Origin: Aquimarina longa SW024
GTDB taxonomy: Bacteria; Bacteroidota; Bacteroidia; Flavobacteriales; Flavobacteriaceae
NCBI RefSeq assembly: GCF_001401755.1
Contig: NZ_AVQK01000023.1
Span: 1-64,000 of the forward strand
Direction of reading: 5' to 3'
DNA: 64,000 nt
Shown here: positions 28,387-37,945 of the stretch, one piece after another
How positions within the stretch are numbered: the first letter of the stretch is position 1
Layout of the letters: every line of letters starts with the position of its first letter
Position numbers and translations under genes: made by a program
Notes under the pieces: generated by a model
The model's input: the letters and a program-made list of their open reading frames with translations, nothing else
Database searches by the model: none
What the model was told of the DNA's origin: nothing

Positions 28387-28701
28387 ATGAAAAATTTAAT
28401 TGTATTACCAGTATTAGCTTTTGGATTATTAATAGGAACTCAAACTATAACTGCTCAAGAAATAGCTTCTAATGAAACTACAGAAGCAATTGCTCCTGTT
28501 CAGGACAAGTACATAGATCTAGCTGTAGAAAACTTACCACAACCTGTTCTTGATGCTGTAGCAAAAGATTATGCTGGATCAACAATAGAAAGAGCAGCTG
28601 CTAAGGAAGATGCTTCAGAATTTAAATTAGTAATAAAACAAGGCGAAAAAGAAATGGAAGTTTTCTGTGATGCGGAAGGAAAATGGATTGCTAAAAAATA
28701 A
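28387..28701 (+). CDS. Small periplasmic PepSY-like protein
   Basis: The 104-residue protein has a signal peptide (residues 1-23, ending TITAQ). The mature region reads YIDLAVENLPQPVLDAVAKD and then STIERAAAKEDASEFKLVIK followed by EMEVFCDAEGKWI. This resembles PepSY-like beta-lactamase-inhibitor-type repeats common in Bacteroidota periplasmic proteins (a helix with LPxxVxxAVxKDYxG, then strands). The cargo or target is unknown. It is monocistronic with its own terminator. Confidence 0.7.
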   Translation: MKNLIVLPVLAFGLLIGTQTITAQEIASNETTEAIAPVQDKYIDLAVENLPQPVLDAVAKDYAGSTIERAAAKEDASEFKLVIKQGEKEMEVFCDAEGKWIAKK

Positions 28702-28713
28702 GCATGATTAAAA

Positions 28714-28757
28714 AATAAAAGCTTTGTTTATATATACCATATAGATTAAGCTTTTTT
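28714..28757 (+). terminator. Rho-independent terminator after the PepSY-like gene
   Basis: AAAAGCTT pairs with AAGCTTTT across a loop of about 25 nt and is followed by a T run (AAGCTTTTTTTATAG). It sits just after the stop at 28701. Confidence 0.6.
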
Positions 28758-28776
28758 TATAGAGTGATTAGATTTA

Positions 28777-28814
28777 GAAAAGGAAGATTTTATTGATAGA
28801 TCTTCCTTTTTTAT
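28777..28814. terminator. Hairpin terminator for the minus-strand rpsP operon
   Basis: AAAGGAAGAT pairs with ATCTTCCTTT across a short loop, with A and T runs on its two sides. It lies between the convergent PepSY-like gene and the methyltransferase gene ending at 28830. Confidence 0.75.
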
Positions 28815-28829
28815 GTTGTATCCCAATGA

Positions 28830-29543
28830 TTACATCTTTAGATAAAAATCTTTTGTAAGGTCAATATACTTACTTGTATATTGATTTCTAGAGTTTTCTA
28901 TAATTAATTCATCAACTTCAACACTTCTCTTCTCTCGCCCAAACAACAATAAACTTCTTTTAGTTTCTGAGTCTTTCGTTCCTTTTACTCTAGTAATTTT
29001 TTCAGGAAATAATAAAACTTGCTCCGCAATACTGATCACTCGTTCTTCTTCTTTATACGGTATAATTATCGCTAACTGTCCTTTACCTGACAATAACTTT
29101 TCTGATCCAACCAATAAATGTTCAAATGGTAAAGCATCTTCAAATCTTGCCACATCTCTTTTATGGTCAGCAGTCTTATAATCTTCTGTATAAAAAGGAG
29201 GGTTACTAATCAATAAGTCGTACTTATCATCAATTTCTTCCATAAATTCCTGAAAAGACGCATGATAACAAAATAATCTATCTCCCCATGAGGAAGCTTC
29301 AAAGTTTTCTACTGCTTGTTCATAAGCATCTGCATCTATTTCTAGTGCATCAATAATTTTTGCATCAGAACGTTGTGCTGCCATTAAAGCAATCACCCCT
29401 GTTCCTGTTCCTATATCAAGAATTGAAGTTATAGAATCATTAATCGGAACCCAAGCTCCGAGTAACACCCCATCAGTACCTATTTTCATAGCACATTGAT
29501 CTTGATGAATTGTAAAACATTTAAATGTAAAAGGCTTAGTCAT
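28830..29543 (-). CDS. tRNA1(Val) adenine-37 N6-methyltransferase
   Basis: The 237-residue SAM-dependent methyltransferase has the opening FTFKCFTIHQDQCAMKIGTD, then motif I ILDIGTGTGVIALMAAQR (residues 42-59). The catalytic NPPF motif of adenine N6-methyltransferases is present (LLISNPPFYTED, near residue 112). This arrangement is that of TrmN6 (YfiC), which modifies A37 of tRNA-Val. It is the last gene of the rpsP-rimM group, 58 nt after rimM, fitting a translation-linked role. Confidence 0.85.
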   Translation of the reverse strand: MTKPFTFKCFTIHQDQCAMKIGTDGVLLGAWVPINDSITSILDIGTGTGVIALMAAQRSDAKIIDALEIDADAYEQAVENFEASSWGDRLFCYHASFQEFMEEIDDKYDLLISNPPFYTEDYKTADHKRDVARFEDALPFEHLLVGSEKLLSGKGQLAIIIPYKEEERVISIAEQVLLFPEKITRVKGTKDSETKRSLLLFGREKRSVEVDELIIENSRNQYTSKYIDLTKDFYLKM

Positions 29544-29601
29544 AGTTGTAAACTTTTATCAAGAAATATGAATTACTATATCAGAATGATAAAAATAAAA
29601 C

Positions 29602-30126
29602 TTACAGGTATAAATCAATTAGTCCCTCAGGAGTGCTAACTATAATTGTTTTTGACACTCTGTCTATTTTATTAATAAATTCATCATTCATAGGAATAAG
29701 AATCTCAGTACCATTGCGATCAATCTCAAACAAAGCCTGAGCTGTTGAATCATTAACAGCCTTAATAACCCCTACTTCTCCAAAAACAATATCCATAACT
29801 GTAAAACCAATTATTTCATGGAAATAAAACTGATCGCCCTCAAGTTTTGGTAATAACGTAAGTGGGAGGTATAATTCTGTTTTCATGAGGTCATCTGCAT
29901 CTTCTTCAGAATCTACATCCTCAAATTTTACTCGTAGTAAATCACTTTTGTGTAGTGAACATCTTTCTATAAAAAATGGAATCAGATTGTTGTTATATTC
30001 AACAAATACAGATTCCATTTTTACATAACTTTCAGGTTCATCGGTATCTAATTTAATCAGCACCTCCCCCTTAAAACTGAATTTACTTACGATTTTACCT
30101 AGATAGAAGCATTCTTCTTTCTTCAT
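29602..30126 (-). CDS. rimM: Ribosome maturation factor RimM
   Basis: The 174-residue protein has the RimM N-domain opening CFYLGKIVSKFSFKGEVLIK and a C-terminal PRC-barrel domain beginning near residue 95 (YFHEIIGFTVMDIVFGEVG) and ending IIVSTPEGLIDLYL. RimM binds S19 and assists maturation of the 30S subunit head. Its start lies 14 nt after the rpsP stop, the classic rpsP-rimM pairing. Confidence 0.95.
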   Translation of the reverse strand: MKKEECFYLGKIVSKFSFKGEVLIKLDTDEPESYVKMESVFVEYNNNLIPFFIERCSLHKSDLLRVKFEDVDSEEDADDLMKTELYLPLTLLPKLEGDQFYFHEIIGFTVMDIVFGEVGVIKAVNDSTAQALFEIDRNGTEILIPMNDEFINKIDRVSKTIIVSTPEGLIDLYL

Positions 30127-30140
30127 CGTTAATAGTGCAA

Positions 30141-30647
30141 CTATTCTTCCTCGTTGCTAGCTTCTTCAGTTACTTCTTCTGCCTCAGAAGCTGCTAATGC
30201 TGCTTTTGCTGCTTCTTCGCGCTTAGCGTTAACTTCTTTTTCTGCTTCTAAAGCTTTTGCTTTTGCTGCTTCTTCAGCCTTTACTAATGCATCTTTCTTT
30301 GCACCAACTGCACCTTCTTTTTCTGAGATCCAAGCTTGGTATTTCTCTGCTGCTTGTTCTTCAGTCAAAGCTCCTTTTTTTACTCCACCAGCCAAGTGAT
30401 TCTTTAGCAAAGCTCCTTTATAAGATAGGATAGCTCTTGCTGTATCAGTAGGCTGTGCTCCATTCTGTAACCATTTCACAGCTCCATCAACATCTAAGTC
30501 AATCATTGCTGGGTTTACAGTAGGATTGTAAGTTCCTAATTTCTCAAGAAACCTACCATCTCTTTTTGATCTAGCATCTGCTGCTACGATCCAATAAAAA
30601 GGTTTTCCTTTTTTTCCGTGTCTCTGTAATCTAATTTTAACAGGCAT
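30141..30647 (-). CDS. rpsP: 30S ribosomal protein S16 with long charged C-terminal tail
   Basis: Residues 1-80 are a canonical S16 ([20 protein letters not shown], then [10 protein letters not shown]). The remaining 88 residues are an alanine/lysine/glutamate-rich tail ([20 protein letters not shown]) that is predicted to be helical. Such tails are usual in Bacteroidota S16 and absent from the 80-residue E. coli protein. A TANNTTTG-type -7 box (TATCTTTG on the minus strand at 30694-30701) lies about 45 nt upstream of the start. It heads the rpsP-rimM-methyltransferase operon. Confidence 0.95.
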   Translation of the reverse strand: MPVKIRLQRHGKKGKPFYWIVAADARSKRDGRFLEKLGTYNPTVNPAMIDLDVDGAVKWLQNGAQPTDTARAILSYKGALLKNHLAGGVKKGALTEEQAAEKYQAWISEKEGAVGAKKDALVKAEEAAKAKALEAEKEVNAKREEAAKAALAASEAEEVTEEASNEEE

Positions 30648-30693
30648 AATAAATTAATTTTTGGGTGCTCGACCCTATTTATAATTAAGGGCG

Positions 30694-30726
30694 CAAAGAT
30701 AGTTTTTTTTCATTAAATAAAATCAA
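30694..30726 (-). promoter_or_regulatory. Predicted promoter of the rpsP operon
   Basis: On the minus strand TATCTTTG (30694-30701) matches TANNTTTG, and a TTG (complement at 30724-30726) lies 22 nt upstream of it. This is the expected layout of a Bacteroidota housekeeping promoter, about 45 nt before the rpsP start. Confidence 0.65.
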
Positions 30727-30850
30727 TATACAACAGTTTATTATTTGGATTACATTTTTTTATACCATTTAATCATAAACCGCTCTCTTTTAGAAAGTAA
30801 AAAAAAGAATTTAACCGGTTTTATACATGTAAAAAAATATTTTTTGTGTA

Positions 30851-30884
30851 TTTCATCGATAATATGTGTATTTTTTCGATGAAA
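30851..30884. promoter_or_regulatory. 9-bp dyad upstream of a lipoprotein gene, operator-like
   Basis: TTTCATCGA at 30851-30859 is perfectly complementary to TCGATGAAA at 30876-30884 with a 16-nt spacer. It lies about 90 nt upstream of the lipoprotein start at 30976, in the divergent gap with rpsP. A regulator binding site or an mRNA-leader hairpin are both possible. No matching regulator is evident. Confidence 0.4.
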
Positions 30885-30975
30885 AATTGGTTTCTTAAAA
30901 TTTTAAATATATGTTTGTAAGAGTAAATATAAGTACGGTAAAACCGTAATAAAATCATATTAAAGCCCCAAGCCT

Positions 30976-31824
30976 ATGATTAAGAAAATTACCCTAACAT
31001 TAGTAGCTATATGCTTAATTTTTAATTCTTGCTCTACTGATATTGAAGTCAACAATCCAGCACTTCAAACAAAAATAGGAAATGAATTATTCAGATCTAC
31101 CATCAAAAAAGCAATCATATATCCTGATGGAACATTAGTCATATCCGGTAGCGTAGGCAATAAATCTATAAGTTTTACCACCACTTCTACAAAAATAGGA
31201 ACATATAAAACTACCCATAAAACGGTTAGTAAAGCTAGTTTTAAAAAAGAACAAGAAAAATTCATCTCTAAATCCGGAGAAACTGAAGGAGAAGTTATTA
31301 TAACCGAAATTCATAATAATGAAATTTCTGGTAATTTTCATTTTGAAAACCTTAAAGATGATAATGGGAACATCATCAGTTTTAAAAATGGATGGTTTTA
31401 TCGATTACCAATAGAAAACGGAACAATTGTAGAAGAGGAAAAAAACCCTGAAACAGTAATCAATCCATGTTTACTCAACGCATCATTAACTGCTATGATT
31501 AATGGATCTGAAATGATTACTGACAATCATAATGCCGAGTTATTTGGTGTAGATGACACATCAATACTTATCACAGCAACTAATGAAAATGAGGAAATTA
31601 CAATAGTATTCACTGCTGATACCACACCAGGGACATATTCTCTGACTGGATCTGGAAACTATAGTGCTTCATACGCTATGAATAATGATAAGTCTTCTGC
31701 CTTATCTGGAAATCTTATTGTAACCGAGCACAATTCCGAAACTAAATGTATTACAGGAAGATTTGAATTTAATACCAGAAGTGGCGCACAAGTATCCGAC
31801 GGATACTTTGAGTTTGGCTACTAA
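30976..31824 (+). CDS. Lipoprotein with two repeated beta domains
   Basis: The 282-residue protein has a lipoprotein signal (LIFNSC, Cys19). It appears to contain two similar domains of about 120 residues: both have a GTYxxT-type strand (IGTYKTTHKTV and PGTYSLTGSG) and a later EVIITEIHNNEISGNFHFE or NLIVTEHNSETKCITGRFEF segment ending in a GWFYRLP or GYFEFGY strand. This internal duplication resembles DUF6252-type secreted proteins of flavobacteria. A role on the cell surface is inferred only from the export signal. Confidence 0.7.
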   Translation: MIKKITLTLVAICLIFNSCSTDIEVNNPALQTKIGNELFRSTIKKAIIYPDGTLVISGSVGNKSISFTTTSTKIGTYKTTHKTVSKASFKKEQEKFISKSGETEGEVIITEIHNNEISGNFHFENLKDDNGNIISFKNGWFYRLPIENGTIVEEEKNPETVINPCLLNASLTAMINGSEMITDNHNAELFGVDDTSILITATNENEEITIVFTADTTPGTYSLTGSGNYSASYAMNNDKSSALSGNLIVTEHNSETKCITGRFEFNTRSGAQVSDGYFEFGY

Positions 31825-32207
31825 TAAAATATAGTTTGAATAATTACTTTATTTAATTACATTGATAGGAGCGATCATTTACACAAAATGATCGCTTTTT
31901 TTGTCTTTTGATATCTCATAATTCAGCTTACCAATACTCTAGTTAATAATTCTGAATAACTTTTTAGAAAACAAACCTATCATTTTGATTATTTTTGAAA
32001 GTCCTTTGTAAGGGATAACACCATTTATATTATGAATTTATTGCAATAAAACACTCTTTTTCTGTTTATACTTCAGAATAAAAATAAACCGTAGTAAGTA
32101 CTATAGTTAATTTTTATTCTCTGTATACATAAAAAAAACAGTTGACTTTCTTGCACCATAAACTCATTGCATGATTGGGATAATTTTCTAGAAATACCTC
32201 TTTATAT
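31825..32207. other. Intergenic upstream of dnaE, one terminator
   Basis: About 380 bases hold a strong terminator just after the lipoprotein gene (listed separately). Beyond it the DNA is AT-rich with no ORF of coding character. The dnaE promoter should be in its right half, but no clean -33/-7 pair is seen. Confidence 0.45.
31870..31902 (+). terminator. Rho-independent terminator
   Basis: AGCGATCATTT at 31870-31880 pairs perfectly with AAATGATCGCT at 31886-31896 around the loop ACACA and is followed by TTTTTTG. It ends the lipoprotein transcript. Confidence 0.9.
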
Positions 32208-35200
32208 ATGTACTTAGTTTTTGATACAGAAACCACTGGATTACCAAAACGATGGGATGCTCCTATTAGTGACACAGATAACTGGCCTAGATGTATACAA
32301 ATTGCATGGCAGCTACATGACGCCATGGGTAATTGTATCGAGCATCAAGATTATTTAGTACAACCTGATGGTTTTAACATTCCTTATGACGCAGAAAAAA
32401 TTCATGGTATTTCTACAGAGTTAGCAGCACAAGATGGGATTACACTACAAGAAGTATTAGATAAGTTTACTATTGCACTATCAAAAACTAAATTTGTTGT
32501 CGGGCAAAATGTAGGTTTTGATGTTAACATCATGGGAGCAGAATTCTATCGCCTTGGCATAGAAAATAAGCTTCAAGAATTACCTGTCTTAGATACCTGT
32601 ACAGAAACCACAGCAAAATTATGCCAGATTCCCGGAGGACGAGGAGGTAAATTTAAACTCCCTACATTAACCGAACTCCATCAACATCTTTTTGGCGTAG
32701 CATTTGGCGAAGCTCATAATGCTACAGCCGATGTGGAAGCTACTACTCGATGTTTTCTAGAATTGATTCGTAAGCAGATTTTTACACAAGAAGAACTTGA
32801 TGTACAATCAGATTATTTTCAGAATTTTACGACAGCCAATCCCGAGTCGATTCAATTAATAGGCTTAAAACATATTAATCTAAAAAAGGCTTCTCAAAAA
32901 ATTCAGGAAGCGCTTTCTAAAACGGGAGAATCAGATTTATCTCAGCAAGAAATTAATGAGAATATTGCAGCTCTTGACAAGGCTAATTTTGCTCATTTAC
33001 ATAATCATACTCAATTTTCGGTACTACAATCAACCACTAGCATTCCTGATTTAATAAAAGTAGCGGCACATCATAAAATGCATGCTGTTGCCATGACGGA
33101 TCACGCTAATATGATGGGAGCTTTCCATTTTGTTCAGGGGATTGCCAACCATAATAAAAATGTACAAGTAGCAAATGCCGACGCAATAGAAAATGGTCAA
33201 GAACCAGAAGGTGTAGAAATAAAACCTATTGTAGGATGTGAGTTTTTTGTTTGTGAAAATCATACTGATAAATCTAGAAAAGATAATGGATATCAAATTG
33301 TATTATTAGCCAAAAACAAAAACGGATATCACAATTTAGCCAAAATGTCCTCTACTGCTTTTGTTGATGGATTTTATTACCTCCCTAGAATTGATAAAGA
33401 AATTATCAAACAATATAAAGAAGATATTATTGTTCTTACCGGAAATCTGTATGGTGAGGTCCCTAGTAAGATACTCAATATTGGAGAGAAACAAGCTGAA
33501 GAATCACTATTATGGTGGCATCAAGAATTTGGAGATGATCTCTATATAGAGATCATGCGCCATAATCAAGAGGATGAAAATAGAGTAAATCCAGTACTAA
33601 TTCAATTTGCAAAAAAGTATGGTATTAAAACGCTTGCCACTAATAATACTTATTATTGCGAAAAAAAAGATGCCAATGCACATGATATTCTTCTCTGTGT
33701 AAAGGACGGAGAAAAACAAGCTACTCCAATTGGTCGAGGAAGAGGCTACCGATATGGTTTACCTAATCAAGAATATTATTTTAAATCTCAGGAAGAGATG
33801 AAAGACCTCTTCAAAGATCTACCAGAAGCCATTATAAATATTCAAGAAGTAGTTGATAAAATAGAACCTTTTGTACTTGCCAGAGATGTATTGCTTCCTG
33901 CATTTGATATTCCTGAAAAATTTCAGTCTAGTGAAGATAAAATAGATGGAGGTAAACGAGGAGAAAACGCATACTTACGACATATTACCTATGAAGGTGC
34001 AAAAATAAGATATGGGGATATTACTCCATCAATCGATGAACGTCTGGATTTTGAGCTACAAGTTATCGAAAAAACAGGATATCCAGGTTACTTTCTAATT
34101 GTAGAAGACTTTATACGTGCTGCTCGTGACATGGGGGTTTCCGTAGGTCCTGGTCGTGGATCTGCAGCAGGATCAGCAGTAGCTTATTGTCTTTGGATCA
34201 CTAATTTGGACCCTATTAAATACGATTTACTTTTTGAGCGGTTTTTAAATCCAGATCGTGTAAGTATGCCCGATATTGATATTGATTTTGATGATGAAGG
34301 ACGTAGTCGTGTTATGGATTATGTAATCGAAAAATATGGAGCTAACCAAGTAGCACAAATTATTACTTATGGTACAATGGCTGCTAAATCTTCTATACGA
34401 GATACTGCTAGAGTATTGGATCTTCCTCTTGGTGATGCAGATCGCATCTCTAAGCTTATCCCTAATATGTCAAAACTCGGAAAGATTTTTGGCGTAGATG
34501 AAGCTACATTAAAGAAAAAGTTTAGAAGTGATGAGTTAGAAAAAGTAAATGAACTTCTTAATATTGCAGAAGGTAACGACCTAGAAGCTGAAACACTTAA
34601 CCAAGCTAGAATATTAGAAGGCTCTGTCAGAAATACAGGAATTCATGCATGTGGTGTGATCATCACTCCTGATGACATCACTAAGTTTGTCCCTGTAGCA
34701 TTAGCTAAGGACTCTGATATGTACTGTACACAGTTTGACAACTCTGTAGTAGAAAATGCCGGACTACTTAAAATGGATTTTCTAGGGTTAAAAACACTAA
34801 CCTTAATCAAGGATACTGTAAAAATTGTAAAAGCCAAGCATGGAGTAGAATTAGATCCCGAGAATTTTCCATTGGATGACGAAGAAACATATGCTCTTTT
34901 CCAAAGAGGAGAAACTGTAGGAGTTTTCCAATATGAATCTCCTGGAATGCAAAAATATATGAAGGAACTTAAACCTACTGTTTTTGCTGATTTGATTGCA
35001 ATGAATGCCTTATATCGACCAGGACCACTAGAATATATCCCTAGTTTTATTAACAGAAAACATGGTACAGAAGAGATTATTTATGATCTCGAGGCATGTG
35101 AAGAATATCTAAAAGAAACTTATGGCATTACAGTATACCAAGAGCAAGTAATGCTGCTATCACAAAAACTAGCTAATTTTACTAAAGGTGAAGCAGATGT

Positions 35201-36590
35201 ATTGCGTAAAGCAATGGGAAAAAAACAAAAAGCTGTTTTAGATAAAATGAAGCCTAAATTCATTAAGCAAGCTTCAGAAAAAGGACATGCAGAAGATAAA
35301 TTAGAAAAAATATGGAAAGACTGGGAAGCCTTTGCCGCATATGCTTTTAATAAATCACACTCTACATGTTATGCCTGGATTGCATATCAAACAGCATATC
35401 TTAAGGCACACTATCCCGCAGAATATATGGCCGCTGTACTTTCTAATAACATGAACGATATCAAACAAGTTACATTTTTTATGGAAGAATGTAAGCGCAT
35501 GAAACTAGATGTATTAGGACCCGATGTAAATGAATCTTACCGTAAATTTTCAGTTAATAAAGATGGAGCTGTTCGTTTTGGAATGGGCGCTATAAAAGGA
35601 GTTGGAACTGGTGCTGTAGCTACTATAGTAGAAAACAGAAAAGACGGATCGTACAAATCTATTTTTGACCTTGCCAAGCGTATTGATCTTAGAGCTGCTA
35701 ATAAAAAAGCTTTTGAAAGTTTAGCACTAGCAGGAGGTCTTGATTCTTTTACAGACACACACCGAGGGCAATACTTTCATGAAGAAGGAGATGGTGTTAC
35801 CTTTTTAGAAAAAGCTATGCGTTATGGAGCTAAATTTCAGGAAAGTGAAAACTCTTCGCAAGTAAGTTTATTTGGCGAATCTAGTGATGTTCAAATTCCA
35901 GAACCTGTAGTTCCACCCTGTGAAGAATGGGGAACAATGGAAAAATTAGCCCGAGAAAAAGAAGTTGTAGGAATATACCTTTCTGGTCATCCTTTAGATG
36001 ACTTTAAGTATGAAATGAAATATTTCTGTAATGGCACTTTGTTAAATTTTGCAGATCTCGAAAATAATATTAATCGCGAGATTTCCTTTGGAGGGGTAAT
36101 TACCACAGTAGAACATCGTACTTCTAAAAATGGTAAAGGCTGGGCTACATTTATAATCGAAGACTATAATACTGCTCATGAATTCAGGATTTTTGGTGAA
36201 GAATATCTAAAACATCGCCCATTTTTAGTAAAAAGCACCTTTGTATATGCTAAAGCATACATAAAAGAAGGTTGGGTAAATCGAGATACTGGCAAAAAAG
36301 GAGATCCAAGAATCCAATTTAATAGTTTTCAACTATTACATGACGTTATGGAAACTTATGCTAGAAAACTTACTATTCAATTAGATATTAATGAGCTTTC
36401 TGACTCTAGAATTGAGGATTTAAAAGAATTATTAGGTACTCATACCGGAAACCATACTCTGAATTTTGTAATTTATGAAATGGCAGAACAATTAAAACTG
36501 CACATGCCTAGTAGGAAACAAAAAGTAAATATTTCACAAGAACTACTTATTGCATTAGAAGATGAATCTATTTATTATAAATTAAATTAA
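32208..36590 (+). CDS. dnaE: DNA polymerase III alpha subunit with N-terminal proofreading exonuclease
   Basis: The 1460-residue replicative polymerase is longer than the 1160-residue E. coli protein. Residues 1-190 are a DnaQ-like DEDDh exonuclease (VFDTETTGLP with D6/E8; AHNATADVEATTRCF with later acidic residues), as is usual in Bacteroidota. A PHP domain starts near 263 (AHLHNHTQFSVL). The polymerase palm carries the catalytic aspartates in MPDIDIDFDDEG (D689/D691), preceded by GVSVGPGRGSAAGS. Helix-hairpin-helix and OB-fold segments follow (ISFGGVITTVEHRTSKNGKG, about 1300). It carries synthesis and proofreading in one chain. Confidence 0.95.
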   Translation: MYLVFDTETTGLPKRWDAPISDTDNWPRCIQIAWQLHDAMGNCIEHQDYLVQPDGFNIPYDAEKIHGISTELAAQDGITLQEVLDKFTIALSKTKFVVGQNVGFDVNIMGAEFYRLGIENKLQELPVLDTCTETTAKLCQIPGGRGGKFKLPTLTELHQHLFGVAFGEAHNATADVEATTRCFLELIRKQIFTQEELDVQSDYFQNFTTANPESIQLIGLKHINLKKASQKIQEALSKTGESDLSQQEINENIAALDKANFAHLHNHTQFSVLQSTTSIPDLIKVAAHHKMHAVAMTDHANMMGAFHFVQGIANHNKNVQVANADAIENGQEPEGVEIKPIVGCEFFVCENHTDKSRKDNGYQIVLLAKNKNGYHNLAKMSSTAFVDGFYYLPRIDKEIIKQYKEDIIVLTGNLYGEVPSKILNIGEKQAEESLLWWHQEFGDDLYIEIMRHNQEDENRVNPVLIQFAKKYGIKTLATNNTYYCEKKDANAHDILLCVKDGEKQATPIGRGRGYRYGLPNQEYYFKSQEEMKDLFKDLPEAIINIQEVVDKIEPFVLARDVLLPAFDIPEKFQSSEDKIDGGKRGENAYLRHITYEGAKIRYGDITPSIDERLDFELQVIEKTGYPGYFLIVEDFIRAARDMGVSVGPGRGSAAGSAVAYCLWITNLDPIKYDLLFERFLNPDRVSMPDIDIDFDDEGRSRVMDYVIEKYGANQVAQIITYGTMAAKSSIRDTARVLDLPLGDADRISKLIPNMSKLGKIFGVDEATLKKKFRSDELEKVNELLNIAEGNDLEAETLNQARILEGSVRNTGIHACGVIITPDDITKFVPVALAKDSDMYCTQFDNSVVENAGLLKMDFLGLKTLTLIKDTVKIVKAKHGVELDPENFPLDDEETYALFQRGETVGVFQYESPGMQKYMKELKPTVFADLIAMNALYRPGPLEYIPSFINRKHGTEEIIYDLEACEEYLKETYGITVYQEQVMLLSQKLANFTKGEADVLRKAMGKKQKAVLDKMKPKFIKQASEKGHAEDKLEKIWKDWEAFAAYAFNKSHSTCYAWIAYQTAYLKAHYPAEYMAAVLSNNMNDIKQVTFFMEECKRMKLDVLGPDVNESYRKFSVNKDGAVRFGMGAIKGVGTGAVATIVENRKDGSYKSIFDLAKRIDLRAANKKAFESLALAGGLDSFTDTHRGQYFHEEGDGVTFLEKAMRYGAKFQESENSSQVSLFGESSDVQIPEPVVPPCEEWGTMEKLAREKEVVGIYLSGHPLDDFKYEMKYFCNGTLLNFADLENNINREISFGGVITTVEHRTSKNGKGWATFIIEDYNTAHEFRIFGEEYLKHRPFLVKSTFVYAKAYIKEGWVNRDTGKKGDPRIQFNSFQLLHDVMETYARKLTIQLDINELSDSRIEDLKELLGTHTGNHTLNFVIYEMAEQLKLHMPSRKQKVNISQELLIALEDESIYYKLN

Positions 36591-36625
36591 CGTGAGTTTT
36601 TACACAATCCCACGTTAATTTAATT
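36580..36625. terminator. Long hairpin terminator overlapping the dnaE stop
   Basis: AATTAAATTAACGTG at 36580-36594 is perfectly complementary to CACGTTAATTTAATT at 36611-36625 (15 bp, 16-nt loop). It includes the dnaE TAA and lies between convergent dnaE and the methyltransferase gene ending at 36635, so it can serve both. Confidence 0.75.
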
Positions 36626-36634
36626 TTCATAATA

Positions 36635-37945
36635 TTATTCTAGAGATATCGCTATAAACCCTATTTCGTTTCTATATGCATTATATCCCTGTTCTTGTAA
36701 TTCTAAAACTGCTGCTTCAACATAGCCTTCATTACTCAATTGCTCTACTATTTCTACACTTCGTTTTTCTTTTTCTTTAGGAGACATATTTGTATCCAAA
36801 GCTATCAGATAACCATCTTTATCTCTAATATACATCTCTTTCTTTCTTAATAGTTGATCTAATCTCATATCATACTTTTCTGTAAAATTTTTATTTGATC
36901 GTAGTACTCCTATCAATTCTACAAGTGTATTCGTTTCTTCATCATCGTCATGAAAAGCTGCCCAAGCAACACTCCCTAACGGACGAATATTATCGATACT
37001 AAATGCAAATTCCTTAGCAACCATTTTGCCACCTTCTTTTCGATACACTGTATATCTGCATCTAATTGAATGATTTCCATTAATACCACAGATTAAACAC
37101 CCTCCTTCTTTAAGTATTTCACAAAACCAACCTAAAGACTTGTTTCTAAATACTTTATCAAAGTAAAATAATACATTAAAACAACGAACAACATTAACTT
37201 CATTTATATTAAAACCACCTATACTACCTTTATAAAAAAATAAATTCGATGTTTCATAGTTAAGAGCTGGGTTTCTTATCAATACCCCTCTCTCATTAGT
37301 TACAATAGAATCTTTGATTTCGTATTCATCTGGTAATAATAAGAGTAAGGTTTTAAATAAATCCTTAAAATACGATTTTGCCTTTTCTGGATCATTCCAT
37401 ATTTCTAGAGATTGCCCTGGCGCTCCTTGAAAATACTGTATATGATAATCCTCATCAAATGTAGCATAATTATTTTCTCTATCCTTCACTAAATATTTAG
37501 GTAAATTTGGATCTAAACCTATAACTTTCCAATCAGGAAATAATGCTGCCGTTTCAATAGTAGTATGAGGAGGAAAACCACAGCCTACATCTAAGAATTT
37601 ACCTGGTATATCACTATTCAACCATCTACTTTTACGAATAAATTCATCTATTTTTTTATGGCGCTCTTCTAAAGTAAAAGGAAGAATAAATCCTTGCCAA
37701 ACATCTTCTACTAATTTAGAAACAAGCTTTAATTGTTTCGCTTGTTGATCAGAAAAATCTATTGCTTGGATACCTGCTATTTTCATATATCGAAACATTC
37801 TTTCCAAAAAAACTTGTGCTTTTTCGTTTCTTTTATCAAGTTCTAACCCCTCTAAATGTTGTATCACTTTTAAAGAAAGATCTCCATCAAAATATACTTT
37901 ATTCCAGTTCTCTATAGTTTTATTTATAACACTATTAGTTTTCAT
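36635..37945 (-). CDS. SAM-dependent methyltransferase of an oxidative operon
   Basis: The 436-residue protein has a Rossmann methyltransferase core. Motif I is KFLDVGCGFPPHTTI (residues 116-130), and the acidic SAM-binding strand is WKVIGLDPN near residue 148. The protein is much longer than a minimal methyltransferase: a helical N-terminal cap (1-110) and an extra C-terminal region (from about 310) look like substrate-specific additions. The ATG directly follows the P450 stop (TAAATG), so the two are translationally linked. It is the last gene of the four-gene unit and probably O-, N- or C-methylates the pathway product. I do not recognise a named family. Confidence 0.7.
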   Translation of the reverse strand: MKTNSVINKTIENWNKVYFDGDLSLKVIQHLEGLELDKRNEKAQVFLERMFRYMKIAGIQAIDFSDQQAKQLKLVSKLVEDVWQGFILPFTLEERHKKIDEFIRKSRWLNSDIPGKFLDVGCGFPPHTTIETAALFPDWKVIGLDPNLPKYLVKDRENNYATFDEDYHIQYFQGAPGQSLEIWNDPEKAKSYFKDLFKTLLLLLPDEYEIKDSIVTNERGVLIRNPALNYETSNLFFYKGSIGGFNINEVNVVRCFNVLFYFDKVFRNKSLGWFCEILKEGGCLICGINGNHSIRCRYTVYRKEGGKMVAKEFAFSIDNIRPLGSVAWAAFHDDDEETNTLVELIGVLRSNKNFTEKYDMRLDQLLRKKEMYIRDKDGYLIALDTNMSPKEKEKRSVEIVEQLSNEGYVEAAVLELQEQGYNAYRNEIGFIAISLE

